Below are positions 49,604-60,840 of a stretch of 64,000 bases of DNA, one piece after another. The notes beneath the pieces are model-generated. The model saw only the letters and a program-made list of their open reading frames with translations. It did no database searches and was not told where the DNA came from. The first letter of the stretch is position 1. Every line of letters begins with the position of its first letter. Location of the stretch: contig WAEK01000007.1 in assembly GCA_011634665.1 (NCBI GenBank), positions 270,001-334,000 on the forward strand. Direction: 5' to 3'. A program made the translations under genes and the position numbers. The stretch is from Mortierella sp. BCC40632 (Eukaryota; Mortierellomycota; Mortierellomycetes; Mortierellales; Mortierellaceae).

Positions 49604-51170
49604 AAAGAAAGGGTAATGTGCTGTGCTTCGAAAAAATAAGGTACATATTGTCTGGGGAAAATAATAGTAATAATAATAATAAAGCAAGGCAGACCCTACC
49701 GTGTAGGCATAGAGTACTTGAGCTGATCCTATAGCAAACAAGACGGCATCGCCATGCCGGAGCGAGAACTGGCCACGGAACTTGCCAGCATTGTAGACAC
49801 CTTGGACGGATCTGCGGATTTGTGTTCGTTCAGAGAGAAGTGGAGGTCAATGGAGAAAGGGGAACACGAGGGTGAAAGAGGCGTATCACATTCAGGATTT
49901 GTCAGCGCATTTAGAAACGACCTATGAATCCAGCTTGGGGTAAGAGAAAAAAAAACATCCAGGAGAGGAGAGACGTGCCCATCGCAAGTCTTTGCTCCTA
50001 TCTTCTTGTCCTTACCGCATCAACATCTGCTGAGCAAAAGTCACCCTGCGCTCGGGGGTTTCTATAAGCAAGGATAATCCTGCGATGGCACCTGGGATAC
50101 ACACAAATCGATACAGAGTAACATGAGTTGAGTGTGAGTGTGTGAGTGAGTGGGCGTGAGAGTCCGAAGGTGCGGAGCTGTCCTGACAAAGGGCCTCGTG
50201 TTACCTGCAATGGCTCCGTTAATCCGGTCGTCGACACCGCGGTACAGCCTGAGGCCGTTGTTCACCAATTTCCACAGGAACGAGAACATGCCAAAGAATG
50301 ATCCAAAGAGGACTGCGTCGCGGCCAAGGAAAGCATCGTTGGCAATCTTGATAAAGGACCCCCTTTTTGGTTATCCAGAGTAGTGGGCAGGCGAGATGAG
50401 TGTGTGTTGGTGAGATAACGGCTACTCCTGTATCAAAAGCAAGAAACATAGTGTATTCTCCAGACCAGGTCTCCTACCTCCCCTTCATCAACTTGAGCAT
50501 GCCCAGACTGAGGTTGATAAAGGCCTTGATCCCGTAGGTGAGGCCACCAGAGCCTGAGAACAGACCATGACAAGGGCGGATCAACACAAGCGCTCTTTTT
50601 GGTTAGCGGGAGAGAAGAGAGAAGAGGAGAGGAGGATTCGCCCAAATATCTTCGGAGACGCACTGTCGAGAGAGAGAGAGAGGAGATCGAATAGAAGAAA
50701 AACTTACGGATTGCGCCGAGTAGTGCGTGCTTCAGGACACCTTCGTATGTATTGCATGGGTAGGAAAGATGCGGGACGGTGACGCTCGACTTGTAGGCTT
50801 TGCACCTCTCTGCGGCTTCTTTGCCTTCCTTAGTACGGTAGCCTTTGGGCCGTTTGCCATTGATCCAATTCTTTCGGTCGTCCTCATCATCATTGCTGCT
50901 GCTTCCCCTGCTGCCAACACTTCTGGCCGCACTGCTCTGCTTCTTGGGGGTAGGTGTTGGGCGAGAGGGCGTGAGTGATGTCCTGGCAGAGGAAGGTGCG
51001 AGAGAGGAAGTAGCAGCAGAGTGTTTGATCATCAGAGGACTATCAAGGTCCGAGAGAGTGTGAGTGGACGAGGCAAGAGACCCACCCAGGCTGCTCGAGT
51101 CGAGCAATGCATAGGACGAGTCAAGCGGACGTTGGCCCTGGGAGGTACTAGGCGGGTCTGTGGAGCCCAT
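48223..51170 (-). CDS. TMEM135: TMEM135-like multi-pass membrane protein
   Basis: TMEM135-family proteins act in peroxisomes and mitochondria, affecting lipid traffic and mitochondrial dynamics (known of the animal family). Exons: 50708-51170, 50478-50553, 50205-50362, 50016-50091, 49700-49811, 49011-49366, 48532-48874, 48223-48300; phases fit and give 553 residues. Residues 1-125 are Ser-rich and disordered. Then come two related halves. The first has DAVLFGSFFGMFSFLWKLVN, DDRINGAIAGAIAGLSLLIE and HGDAVLFAIGSAQVLYAYTM. The second has VIPCAVLHPSIDSC, TLRSSVFLAIFVSLYQ and GSAIMVEQEGRRAELAMYVL. The exon-7 acceptor (TCTTAG|TCC) skips a mixed T/A homopolymer that fills intron 6. The last exon (SFYQQEEQVLSPFVTKLIYH) is short and was found by phase. 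Confidence is high for the family, moderate for exon 3's acceptor. Confidence 0.8.
49541..49598. repeat. (GA)n microsatellite in TMEM135-like intron 5
   Basis: About 29 GA units on the plus strand (CT in the gene's sense), next to GATA-type tetranucleotide units at 49450-49485. Confidence 0.92.
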
Positions 51171-51240
51171 GTGGAGAAGGGATGGAGAGATGATGGAGAT
51201 GGAGGTGGAGATGGTCCGCTGATGGATGGGATGAGAAAAG

Positions 51241-51273
<33 letters not shown>

Positions 51274-53199
51274 TAGAGAAGGTCGAGCAAGAACTTTAAC
51301 CTTGTCTGCTGAAGAAGAGAATGACCGGAGCACGGGCTGTCTCTCGGTTGGCTAACATCTTTCTTGCTACCCCATACTTCTTTCACCTGGGCAACAGTGT
51401 TCCCTGGGCCGCAGGGTCCTCTTTCTTCCTTCAATGCCATCTTGTCCGTTTTTTTTCCACTGCCAGTCTGTCAGTCCGTGGGTTGCACAGCTTGTGCTGT
51501 TCATGCAGCCAAGCCATTGAATGCACGCGTTTCCTTGCCATCGCATCTCGATAAATGGGCTTGGGCCTCTGCTACACCCAGTCCCTACCTTTTGACTAGA
51601 CCAATTTGCTAATGGATCTCATCGATACTCTTCTCTCCCCAATTGAGGATGAAAGGGAGACGGCGGCTCGAAAGAGTCTGTACAAGCAAGATCAGATACT
51701 CGCTACCCCCTTACTACTGCTGACTCGAGAATTTTTCAGCCAACCATTGGAACCCGCGACAGGAAACGATTTAATGTCGTGTCCAAGCTTAAATTTCTGC
51801 AAAGGGGGCCAAAAGGAGACTTGGAATCTGCTTGCCTTTGGAGCGACCTAAATCATCTGCGGGGTATTGTTCAAACTTGGGCGTGATCCTTGATTTTGAC
51901 ACCTAGTGAAGCTGGATAGAGGCACCTCTTGCCCTTGATAGCACTAGGAAGGGCTGCTTCGTGTGGCCTTTGTGTGGCCTTTGAACTCCTAGATGCTGTC
52001 AGATCTTGACACTTTTCAACCTCTACCTTGGAAACCTCAGCTCCACTCTACAACCTTGTTTTAGATAAGGTTATCCCATGTTGTCATTGTCAAGAGGCAT
52101 TGTGCACCACGTTATAGCCTGTTGGATGCTCCAAGACGTTGGTGCCTTTGCTTTTGCAATCCATATACTTTTGAGAAGAGGTCTTTGGAGGTCTTTTAAT
52201 AGGGAGGAAAATAGCATGCTTGAGCATTCATGGAGCAATTGTCAGGAGTAACCTGCAATTGCGATGACAAGGCAGTGAAAAAAAAAAAAAAAAAAAAAAA
52301 ATCATAGAAATTGGAGCTTAGCTGTCAGGACATTTGTCTAAGTTCTTTAAAGCAGACAAGGCTTGGTTTCTTTGCCTCCCTCCCTATACCACTTTTCTCT
52401 TTTGGTTGCACAACAACTACTGTAAAGAAGGAGAATGAGGGGGCGCATCTTCAAGTCTGCTCTGTCAATCTTCTCTCTCTATAACGACAGGACATATGAC
52501 TGAGAAGGATGACATGGGCAGCCAAGTGGAGGAGCACGAGGTGAAAGTGGGTACCGGTGATGGGAAGACGTTTTGTATTTTGCTTTGGCCAAGGGACCCG
52601 TGACCAGGTCATGACCAGACTAATGCTCACGTGAGCTTTGTCGCGAAGCGAGTGGTCCCCCTCTTCTCCCTCCCAAGACGGTTCCAGTCCTTGCTGTCTT
52701 GTTTTCTCGAGAGAGTACGTTTTTAATACTATCGTTGTTATTTTTTGCAGTTGCTGCTGCCGGGCCGGTTGGTTGGGTCTGAACGCGATGTGGTGCTGCC
52801 CAAGATAGGGCTGGCTCAGAGCCAAAAAAGACGTCTTCGCGTGCACGTAAAAAATTTCCACGATGCGCGTTTCTCCATCGTTTACATTCTTATCATTCCA
52901 CATTCCGGCCAGAATCCATCGCCACTTCACACACTCACACACGCACACACAAACTCACACCTTTCTCTGCCTTGTCCACCCTGACGTCCACTACAACTCG
53001 TCTGTAGTGCAGTCCACAGCTTCTTTTGAGGATTGGAGACAAGTCTGCCTCGTCTTTGAAGGCGCACTGAAGGGGTGGTAGGTGAGCCAGATATAGGTCG
53101 CGTCGGTTGGGATAGAGAAAGGGATCAAGGGCGATAGAAAGAAAATGAGAGAACGAGAGAACGAGAGAACAAGAGAGAAAGAGAGAGAAAGAGATAGAT

Positions 53200-53234
<35 letters not shown>

Positions 53235-53705
53235 AGAGACAGAGAGACAGACAGAGAGAGAGAGAGAAAGCAGGAAAAAAAAGCGCGCGCACACACGAAC
53301 AGGACAGGACTTGTTCTAACGCTGTTCTCTCTCCCGTTGGCCTCTTCGCCTCCCGTCCGTTTCCTTTACCTCTTCTCCGTCCCTCTTTGTCTTCCCCCCC
53401 CCACCCCCGGATGGCCTCCAACTCACACTCTTTCTCTCTTCTCCTTCTCTGAACAACCCCCCCCGGCCGCCTTGTTTCCTTCTTGTCCATCGCATCCTGT
53501 TTTTCTCGCGCATTTCTTCGCCTGATTCCCATCATTCTCGCCCCTCTCTCACTCTCTCTCTCTCCCGTTCTCACATTTGTCTAGCCATTTGTCTAGCCAT
53601 TTACTTGTCATTGCTGCTGAGCATCCGTTCTGCAAGGAGCGCCTCGTCTGAACTGTCATTCCCAATCACTTTAGAGCCGCCATCTCGGAGCCACTCTGTT
53701 CGCTC
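51171..53705. promoter_or_regulatory. Divergent region between TMEM135-like and deacetylase genes
   Basis: 2.5 kb with no supportable gene. An A run (51242-51271) lies next to the TMEM135-like start, another A run at 52278-52301, a GA-rich block at 53140-53275 and a CT-rich leader at 53330-53590 before the deacetylase ATG. A short direct duplication (GTGTGGCCTTT twice) occurs at 51960-51981. Confidence 0.4.
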
Positions 53706-56602
53706 ATGGACCTCAAGTTGCTACTCTCACCAGCCCAGAAGGATCCCGAGGAGGCTCAAAGCTCGGCTCGAGGAGACGAAATTCGCGACGGACGCCCAAG
53801 CTGGCAGAACCCGCAACTACAGCAGCAACACTCGCGTGGACCATATCCACCGCCCCAGCAACATTACTACCCTCAGCAGGGCGATGGTGCCCGACCTGGT
53901 ATGTCCTACCGCTGTGTTCGTGCTCTAAGCTGGATCTTGACAAGGCCACGTTTTTTTTTTTTTTTTTTTTTTTTTTTGTTTGCTCTGCGGGAGATTCATT
54001 CTATCCAGGGTGGTATGCATCCTTCAGTAGGACTAACAAAAAGCACATCTTGGTTACCCGCTGCACGGTTCTACAATATGGTCTAATAGCGCCTATTTCT
54101 GAGCGAGCAATAGAGAATCAGGGTCTTTACCACCATTCACGCGCCGATACTGGAGGTTTGTACAATCAGCCGCACGCGCAGACTCTCCTCGACGACGGCA
54201 GGAGTCACTTGATTGCTCGTACCATGCCGCCTACGGGCGACCCGACTTTGCAACGGCCGGTACTCGTCCCACCGATTGTGTCCATCTCCGCGTCAACACC
54301 TCTGCCAGGCGAGGCACCACAGGCACCGCAGTATTTTGTCCCGACGCATCATGTACACGCGCCAACACCACCCGCGCCTGCGCTACCTCCACCAACAGGG
54401 CTCAATTTGTCTTCATATAGCTTTCTGTTGATGGAGAAAAGGGACCGGGAGCGCGAAGCAATGGAGAGAGCCAATCGTGGGTATCTGACAGGAGAGAAAG
54501 CAGCAGCTGGTAGGATCGACGATCGGCCACCGACGTCATCAGCTCACCCGTCGCCGCGCTTGGACAGCCCGCAGACCCTCGCGCAAAAGACCACGACCTC
54601 ACCGCCAGGGTATGGCAATAGCTCCTCAGTTCCTCAGCACTTCGACCAAAAGGAGCAGAGCGCAAGCTACGGCTATGGGCACTCTCCATATGGCCCCCAC
54701 GACCCTGCTTATGGTTATGGCTCAGCCCCACGACACTCGTCTTCAGACATGCATCCCTACCCGCCAACCTATCCAGCACCGCCGCACCACTCGTATGGAT
54801 ATATGCATGAGGGCCACAACCTTCACCACCATGTACCACCTTATCCTCACCATCAACATTTTCATAGCAACAGCAGTACCAACATTGGAGCAGATCCATT
54901 TGGCCGTCCTCAGGTATGGATTATCAAGTCTCCTCCATGGATACATGCACAGGCGTATATTCAATTCATGTGTTCGGGTCCTACTAAGGTTATGTTTTTC
55001 CTCACAACCATAACCTGGGAGGAAAGGTTAATTCCTATCTATATGGAAAGGAAAGCAGGCATAGATGTTTGTCTAGTCTTATGTGTTGGACATGGTCTAG
55101 GGGAACAGCAGCCTTAGCCGAGCAGAGGACCGTTTTCCTATCCCTAAACATGGCAGAGTAGGTCGTTGTGGAGAGAGACAGGACACTCATACATTTATTT
55201 CGATCCCCGCTCAACTGCACTTGCATTTTAGGATTACATGCCCGAGACGCAGGCGACTTCTCCTCCCACGCCTCTCCAGCACCAGCCGCATCTGCAACAG
55301 TATCGATCCATGAGTCCGAGTCTTCTGGACAGACCTCGGTTCGCTAATTCGAATCTCTCAGTCTTTCGACAAACTGCTGCCGAAGACAGTGATGGAAACG
55401 CAAGTGTCTCTTCCAGTGGAAGTCACAAGCGTAGGCGTCGTCCCAACAAAACCACTGATGGAAAAAAGACTCTCCTGTCATCTTCGGCCCTCGGCGCTAG
55501 TAGTGGAAGCATGGGCCATTATCTCTCAGCGCGAGCCTCATCACCTGGATCTGGAGATGGACAGGATTACTATGATGGCGATGATTCGTCGGATGAGCAA
55601 TTAGATGTAAGGGCTGGACTCCAAGGATTGAACCTACAGAGATCCACGAGGCCTTCAGGTAAGGAAAGGAAAGAAATGGTCATCTGCATGACAGGACAAG
55701 AGCCACCCTTTCATTACTTTTGGGTTGTATGAGACTTTTGACGGAAGACTCTTCGAAATATTTCATCGATAGCTGCCGATCGGACCAAAAAGCTTAGAGT
55801 GAAGATGGAGCGGCCATTCAAGATTGGAGAACTAGTAGAGTCCATGAAATCAGACACCAGTGGAACTTGGTACGCGGCACGCGTTCTCGACCTAGAAGAT
55901 GATCCACACGATCATATCAATCCAAAATCGGTTCTTGTTCACTTTGAAGGATTCTCACCTCATCACGATGAATGGGTCAAACCAAACCAGCTGCGAACAT
56001 GCTCGACAGGAAGCGGCTTCTTGCGCTATGGACCCATGGGCCAGGAGAGTCCCGACAACTGGGCTGCCTACGAAAAATTTTATCATTCAGAATTGGGCAG
56101 GACTGCACGACGACATACTGGTCTCGCGTATGATCGAAGGATGCTTCTTCACAAATGTCTGTGCAACACTAACCCTGAAGAGAAGCACCATCCTGAACAA
56201 CCCGAACGTCTCGTTGAAATCCTTTGTCAATTCCAAAAGCATGGTATGTTGAGTCTTGTCAAATGGATCCAGGGCCGTGAGGCCACAATTGAAGAGCTGA
56301 TGGCGGCTCATGCAGAGACTCATGTGAGAAACTATTGCTGCACGGACGCCGAGAATCGACAGTATGCAAAGGAGCATGGCCTCGCCACGAGTGACGCAGA
56401 TGTTGAATCAGGGGAGGAAGATGCGGACGTGGAAGAGCTGACAAAATCAGATCAGGATGGTGCACCCGAAGAAGGCAAAGGGGAGATTGAACGAAGAACA
56501 TCGGTCACTAGAGTACCTGGAAGGCGAGGCAGGCCAAGGAAAGGCGCTCGTGGAAGCATTCTCGTTCCAACGACAGCCACTACCTCTGCCCCAGAAGCCA
56601 TC

Positions 56603-56634
<32 letters not shown>

Positions 56635-58264
56635 CGCCGCCGCCTCCAAAGCGAATATTCCTCCAGATGCAGGTACTAGTGAAGACGTTGAGATGTCGAA
56701 CACGGAAGCAATCAAGGCCATGGATGTCGATATTCATTCTCCGGCATTGAACCGGCGGAGGTCAAGTATGCGTGGAGCAGGCGTTAGGATGTCGTCATTG
56801 GTGAGCATGTCTTCTACTCTCTTTGCCCAAACTGAGGAGGACATGCCTGAAGAAGCGGCCAAGACATTGCATCAAATCGAGGATGAGGATGACGATGAGG
56901 ACGAGAAGATGGGAGAGGCGGGGCCTGCACCGAGTGAGGCTGCCCTTGCAGTCGCTGGAGGCATGGACCCGTCCCTCGCCAGTCAACTAACCAACTCACC
57001 CACGATGATACCCAAAGCAGAGGTCAAGGACGAGTCGACGACAGTTGCGAAAGATGCGGATGAAACTCTAGAAGAGGACAAGGATATCCCAGAACTCGAC
57101 TTGGATAAATCCAAGACAGACTCCAACAGTCTAGCGACCAGTACTGAGACTGTGAAGCCATCAGATGAAACAAATAACCAGGATCCAACTGGAAGTGTGC
57201 TCTCCAACGTGGAACTGTCTGAAAGCACTGAGGCCAAGGAAGGGCCGACACAAGAAACAGAGTCTGCTGAAGAGAAAGGAGCCATGGATGTGTCACCGTC
57301 CGAACCCTCTGCTCCCACGACACGAAGCAAAGAAAAGGAAAAAGAGCGAGAAAAGAAGGCAGCTGAAAAAACCGATAAGGCTACTCCAAAGGATGTTGGC
57401 ACTCCACGAACCCCTACTAAGAAGAAAGGGCATCAGGCAGTCTCACCTGCACCTATGCCTGCGAATGAGGACTCTCAGATCAATCCGCCTGGCCAGACCT
57501 ATACTATGAGCTGCGGACAATTAGGTATTGCGGTTGACACGACCTGGAATCCTTATCATTCAAGTACCGCTGCTAAAGTGGCCGCAGGTAGCTTGATTAC
57601 TTTGGTGGACCAGGTTGTAACGGGGCGGTGTAAGAACGGATTTGCGATTATTCGTCCACCAGGCCACCACGCTGAAGAAGATGAAGCCATGTAAGTTTTT
57701 TTTTTTTTTTTTTTTTTTCTATTAACTGGTTCCTAGGAATACTAGAGTGTAGTCACTAACCTAGGCGTGGGGAACCCTCATGGGTTCTATCTAGGGGCTT
57801 TTGCTTTTTCAATAATGTTGGTGTCGCCGTTAATCTCACGCTTACCAAGTATCCTTTAACCGTTCAGAAGATATTAATTATCGACTGGGATGTCCAGTAA
57901 GTAGGGGCTGACCCCATTTCCTTTGGGTGATACGGAACTGTCTCTGCTTCATTTTTTTTTTTTTTTTGACGTAAATATTTTTTCTTTTTTGCCCATAATG
58001 CGATCACAAAGTCATGGAAACGGAACTCAGCAAATTTTTTACGAGAATCCCAATGTCCTTTATATCTCATTGCACCGTTGGGATAATGGTCATTTCTATC
58101 CTTTTACTGGCGCTCCAGACGAGTGTGGTGAAGAGGCTGGAGAGGGTAAAAATGTCAATATTGCTTGGTCTTCGTATGGCAGAGGTAAGAAATATCTTGG
58201 ATCTATTTGATGAATCCCTTTTTGTCTGAACTGTTGCACATCTCTGTCAAGTACTGACAAAATG

Positions 58265-58303
<39 letters not shown>

Positions 58304-59009
58304 TTCAAATTAACCAGGTCAAGCCATGGGTGATGTAGAGTATATTGCAGCGTTCTGGTACGTTCTTCTACCCATTGCTCGTCAATTTGGACCTGATCTT
58401 GTGATTGTCTCGGCTGGATTTGATGCGGCTGATGGACATGCTAGCAATGTAAGTGGTTTTGGGTATTCTTTATTTCTTTTCTACAAAACTAGAGCTTGAT
58501 CCAATTCGAGGAAGTCGATCACATCCTATACTCTATTCTAACCAGTTTTTTTTTTTTTTTTTTTTTTTTTTGTATATAAGATCGGAGGTTACACTGTCTC
58601 GCCACAGGGGTTCGCTATCCTGACACGTCTAGTGCAGACATTGGCGGGAGGGCGAGTGATTCTTTCACTAGAAGGAGGATACGAGTTCGAACCACTCGCC
58701 AACTCTGCCACAGCATGTCTTGAGGAACTCTTGCCTCACTCACTCCTTCCCGCGACGGCACCAACACGAGCCTTCCCCTACGCATCCTTTCATGGAACGC
58801 TCAACAGTGTGAAACCGAATGCGATGGCTGTGTCGTCCCTGCATCAGGTACTCAAGTACCAACAGAAGTACTGGAAATTCCCACCCGAGGTCTTGAATCC
58901 CAACTTTAGATTTCAACTCCCTGCTGAGTGGAAAGCGAGCAATAGTTTGGCGACACGACCAAGGCGTGAAAGGAATACGAGACGGCGAGCTCCTGTTCTG
59001 GATTCATAG
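53706..59009 (+). CDS. Class II histone deacetylase with N-terminal chromo-barrel/Tudor-knot module
   Basis: Predicted zinc-dependent lysine deacetylase in the nucleus. Exons: 53706-53898, about 54090-54913, 55232-55658, 55773-57690, 57795-57896, 58012-58184, 58318-58448, 58581-59009; phases fit and give about 1,398 residues. The exon-2 acceptor is uncertain: one at 54009 also keeps phase and adds 27 residues. Residues 1-480 are disordered (Tyr/Pro/His-rich). A chromo-barrel-like module follows at about 492-550 ([36 protein letters not shown]). The catalytic domain starts near 593 ([15 protein letters not shown]), is interrupted by about 385 mostly acidic residues, then resumes with [62 protein letters not shown] and LEGGYEFE. 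The zinc Asp/His ligands, His-His pair and the catalytic Tyr are present. The domain resembles class IIa more than Hda1, judged from recalled motifs. Confidence 0.88.
58265..58302 (+). repeat. T38 tract in deacetylase intron 6
   Basis: An uninterrupted T run on the coding strand, 14 nt before the acceptor at 58316-58317. Confidence 0.9.
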
Positions 59010-59187
59010 GAGCCTTTCTTTCTCTTCCATTCTCTCTCTTTCTCTCTCTCTTACCTCTCCCACCCCACTCATTTACGCACTCTTGCTCGGATACAGCTAT
59101 TTATTTATACACTACTACTTATCAGTATGGAATACAGAAAGGCTCAAAGACGAAATAGAATAGGTTGACATGTCCTAAACTTTTCTT

Positions 59188-59613
59188 CTAGAATTCAACT
59201 GGTTCCTTGCGATCAAGCAGAGGAGACGAAGGTCGGTCTCCACTCAGATTGCCTGCTGCCTCAGATGTTCCTCCAGATTTGAGGGTCTCTTGGTCAATCC
59301 ACAAACGCATCTTTTGGAGCTTGGACTTTGTCTTTTCATCCGAGCCTGCAAACTCCTCTGTTCGTTCCACTGCATCGAGTTCGCGCTGGAGAGAGACGGC
59401 CACTGCACGGATGAATGTATTCTTGGCTCGGTCCTGAGCAAGTTTGTAGTCAGCCTCTGCCTGGCGCAACTCTTGCTTGTATGTGGCCTCGTAGTCCTTG
59501 TATTCAGTCTTGAGAACCGTCTTGCGATCCTTGATCATGGCCTTGACCGCTGCAGCATTCTCCTTTTCAGCGGGAGTGGCGTTGTCAGAGAAGAGGTTGA
59601 AGAAGAACGACAT
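59188..59613 (-). CDS. Small charged coiled-coil protein, unrecognised
   Basis: I do not recognise this 141-residue single-exon protein. It starts with a short hydrophobic patch (MSFFFNLFSD), then about 90 residues of Glu/Lys/Gln/Ala-rich heptad-like helix (AVKAMIKDRKTVLKTEYKDY, ELRQAEADYKLAQDRAKNTF), then a Ser/Gly-rich tail. There is no signal peptide or membrane helix. It is tail-to-tail with the deacetylase, 178 bp apart. A CACAC/CT-rich leader before the ATG is like those of other expressed genes here, supporting a real gene. Confidence 0.62.
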   Translation of the reverse strand: MSFFFNLFSDNATPAEKENAAAVKAMIKDRKTVLKTEYKDYEATYKQELRQAEADYKLAQDRAKNTFIRAVAVSLQRELDAVERTEEFAGSDEKTKSKLQKMRLWIDQETLKSGGTSEAAGNLSGDRPSSPLLDRKEPVEF

Positions 59614-60579
59614 GGTAGGTGAGTGTAGAAGAGAGATAGAGGAAGGGAGAGGAAATGAGGTGTGTATGTATGTATGTAGAGGTGATTGGTTTGTGAGATT
59701 GAGTGGTGTTGGCTCTTTGTTGAGGCGGTTGCTAGAGTTTGTTGGTTTGATGAAGAAGAATAGTTGGCAGCGAACAGCAGGGTGCTTTTATACAATTGAG
59801 CTACGGTGAGTACTGGTCGAGAATGGAGGGCAAGACCCTGTGTACCTTACAAACACACACAAGTGCCTGTGCACCGGAAGCATCGGCCCTGTGGGGTGTG
59901 CATGCATTCGATAAAGTCGCTGAGAGCACTCGACTGACGTAGTGAGAGGGAGGACCAAAAGTGCCAAGAGGCTTCGGAATTTTTAGAGCTGCAGAGCTAA
60001 TTCCTTCTGCCAAGCATTGCCTTTTCGAGTGGGTGAGGGAGAACGCACACGCAACGCACACACGCTTGCCTGAGCACCCTTTTTCGCACAGTCCTTAGTC
60101 ACCAAGGTGATCGAGAAGAGACCTGACGTGTTGGGCCCTCAGTCTAATCGGTCAGACAGGGCAATAAGGCTCCTTTCTGCTCTCTTTTCTCCCTCTCTCC
60201 TTCTCTCTCTCCCTTGGCACTGCAACGAGATACGCGTCAGTTCAGAGAATTAGTAAATGGGCCCGTCTTCGATCCTACACCCTTTTTTTTCCTGACCAAT
60301 GCACTACCATCTGGTGTAGCCTAACGTAGCGCTACCGATCGGTGAGGTCACTGCAAAATAGGGCCTCTATTGACAAGCGAGGTCATCCTAGACTACTTTA
60401 ATCCTACCGTGGCTAAATCTGCCAGTGACAACGCATGACTATTGAGAGGGAGAGTAGACCCACAACCCACAAATTATCACCAGCAAAATTGATGCCTTGC
60501 ACCGACAGCGAGTCAAACAGAGTGATGCGTAATAGAGTCCATCGATAGACCTCATCACTCCATTATTTGGACAAAGTCG

Positions 60580-60617
<38 letters not shown>

Positions 60618-60840
60618 GAGCTGAAAATCTAGAAAAATGTTCATTGTTTCGTTCTAAAATACTAATCCCGTTTTTTTCTACAGCTGTAGGTTTGCAACAT
60701 CCTCTGGCCTAAAGTCAATCCTATAATACAAAAAGAGTACAGTGGCGTTAGATTTGTGAATGCTCTTCCCACTCCAGAAGCATGGCTTGGATCGCACAAG
60801 CGATCACGTCAAAGCAACATCTTCCTCCTTTTCCTTCTTT
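59614..60840. other. Intergenic region upstream of the coiled-coil gene and downstream of COG4
   Basis: About 1.2 kb. The left part is the promoter of the minus-strand coiled-coil gene. An A run lies at 60580-60614. I see no gene. Confidence 0.45.

Noticed and set aside
51606..51851. Short plus-strand frame beginning MDLIDTLLSPIEDERETA
   Set aside because: It looks partly protein-like but has no recognised domain, no matching neighbour exon and lies in the divergent spacer; not enough to call a gene.
52451..52948. 165-residue minus-strand frame
   Set aside because: No motif, starts in a CA-repeat leader and has no conserved-looking core.
53140..53300. Ser-Leu-rich frames over GA/CT repeats
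   Set aside because: Low-complexity translation of dinucleotide repeats.
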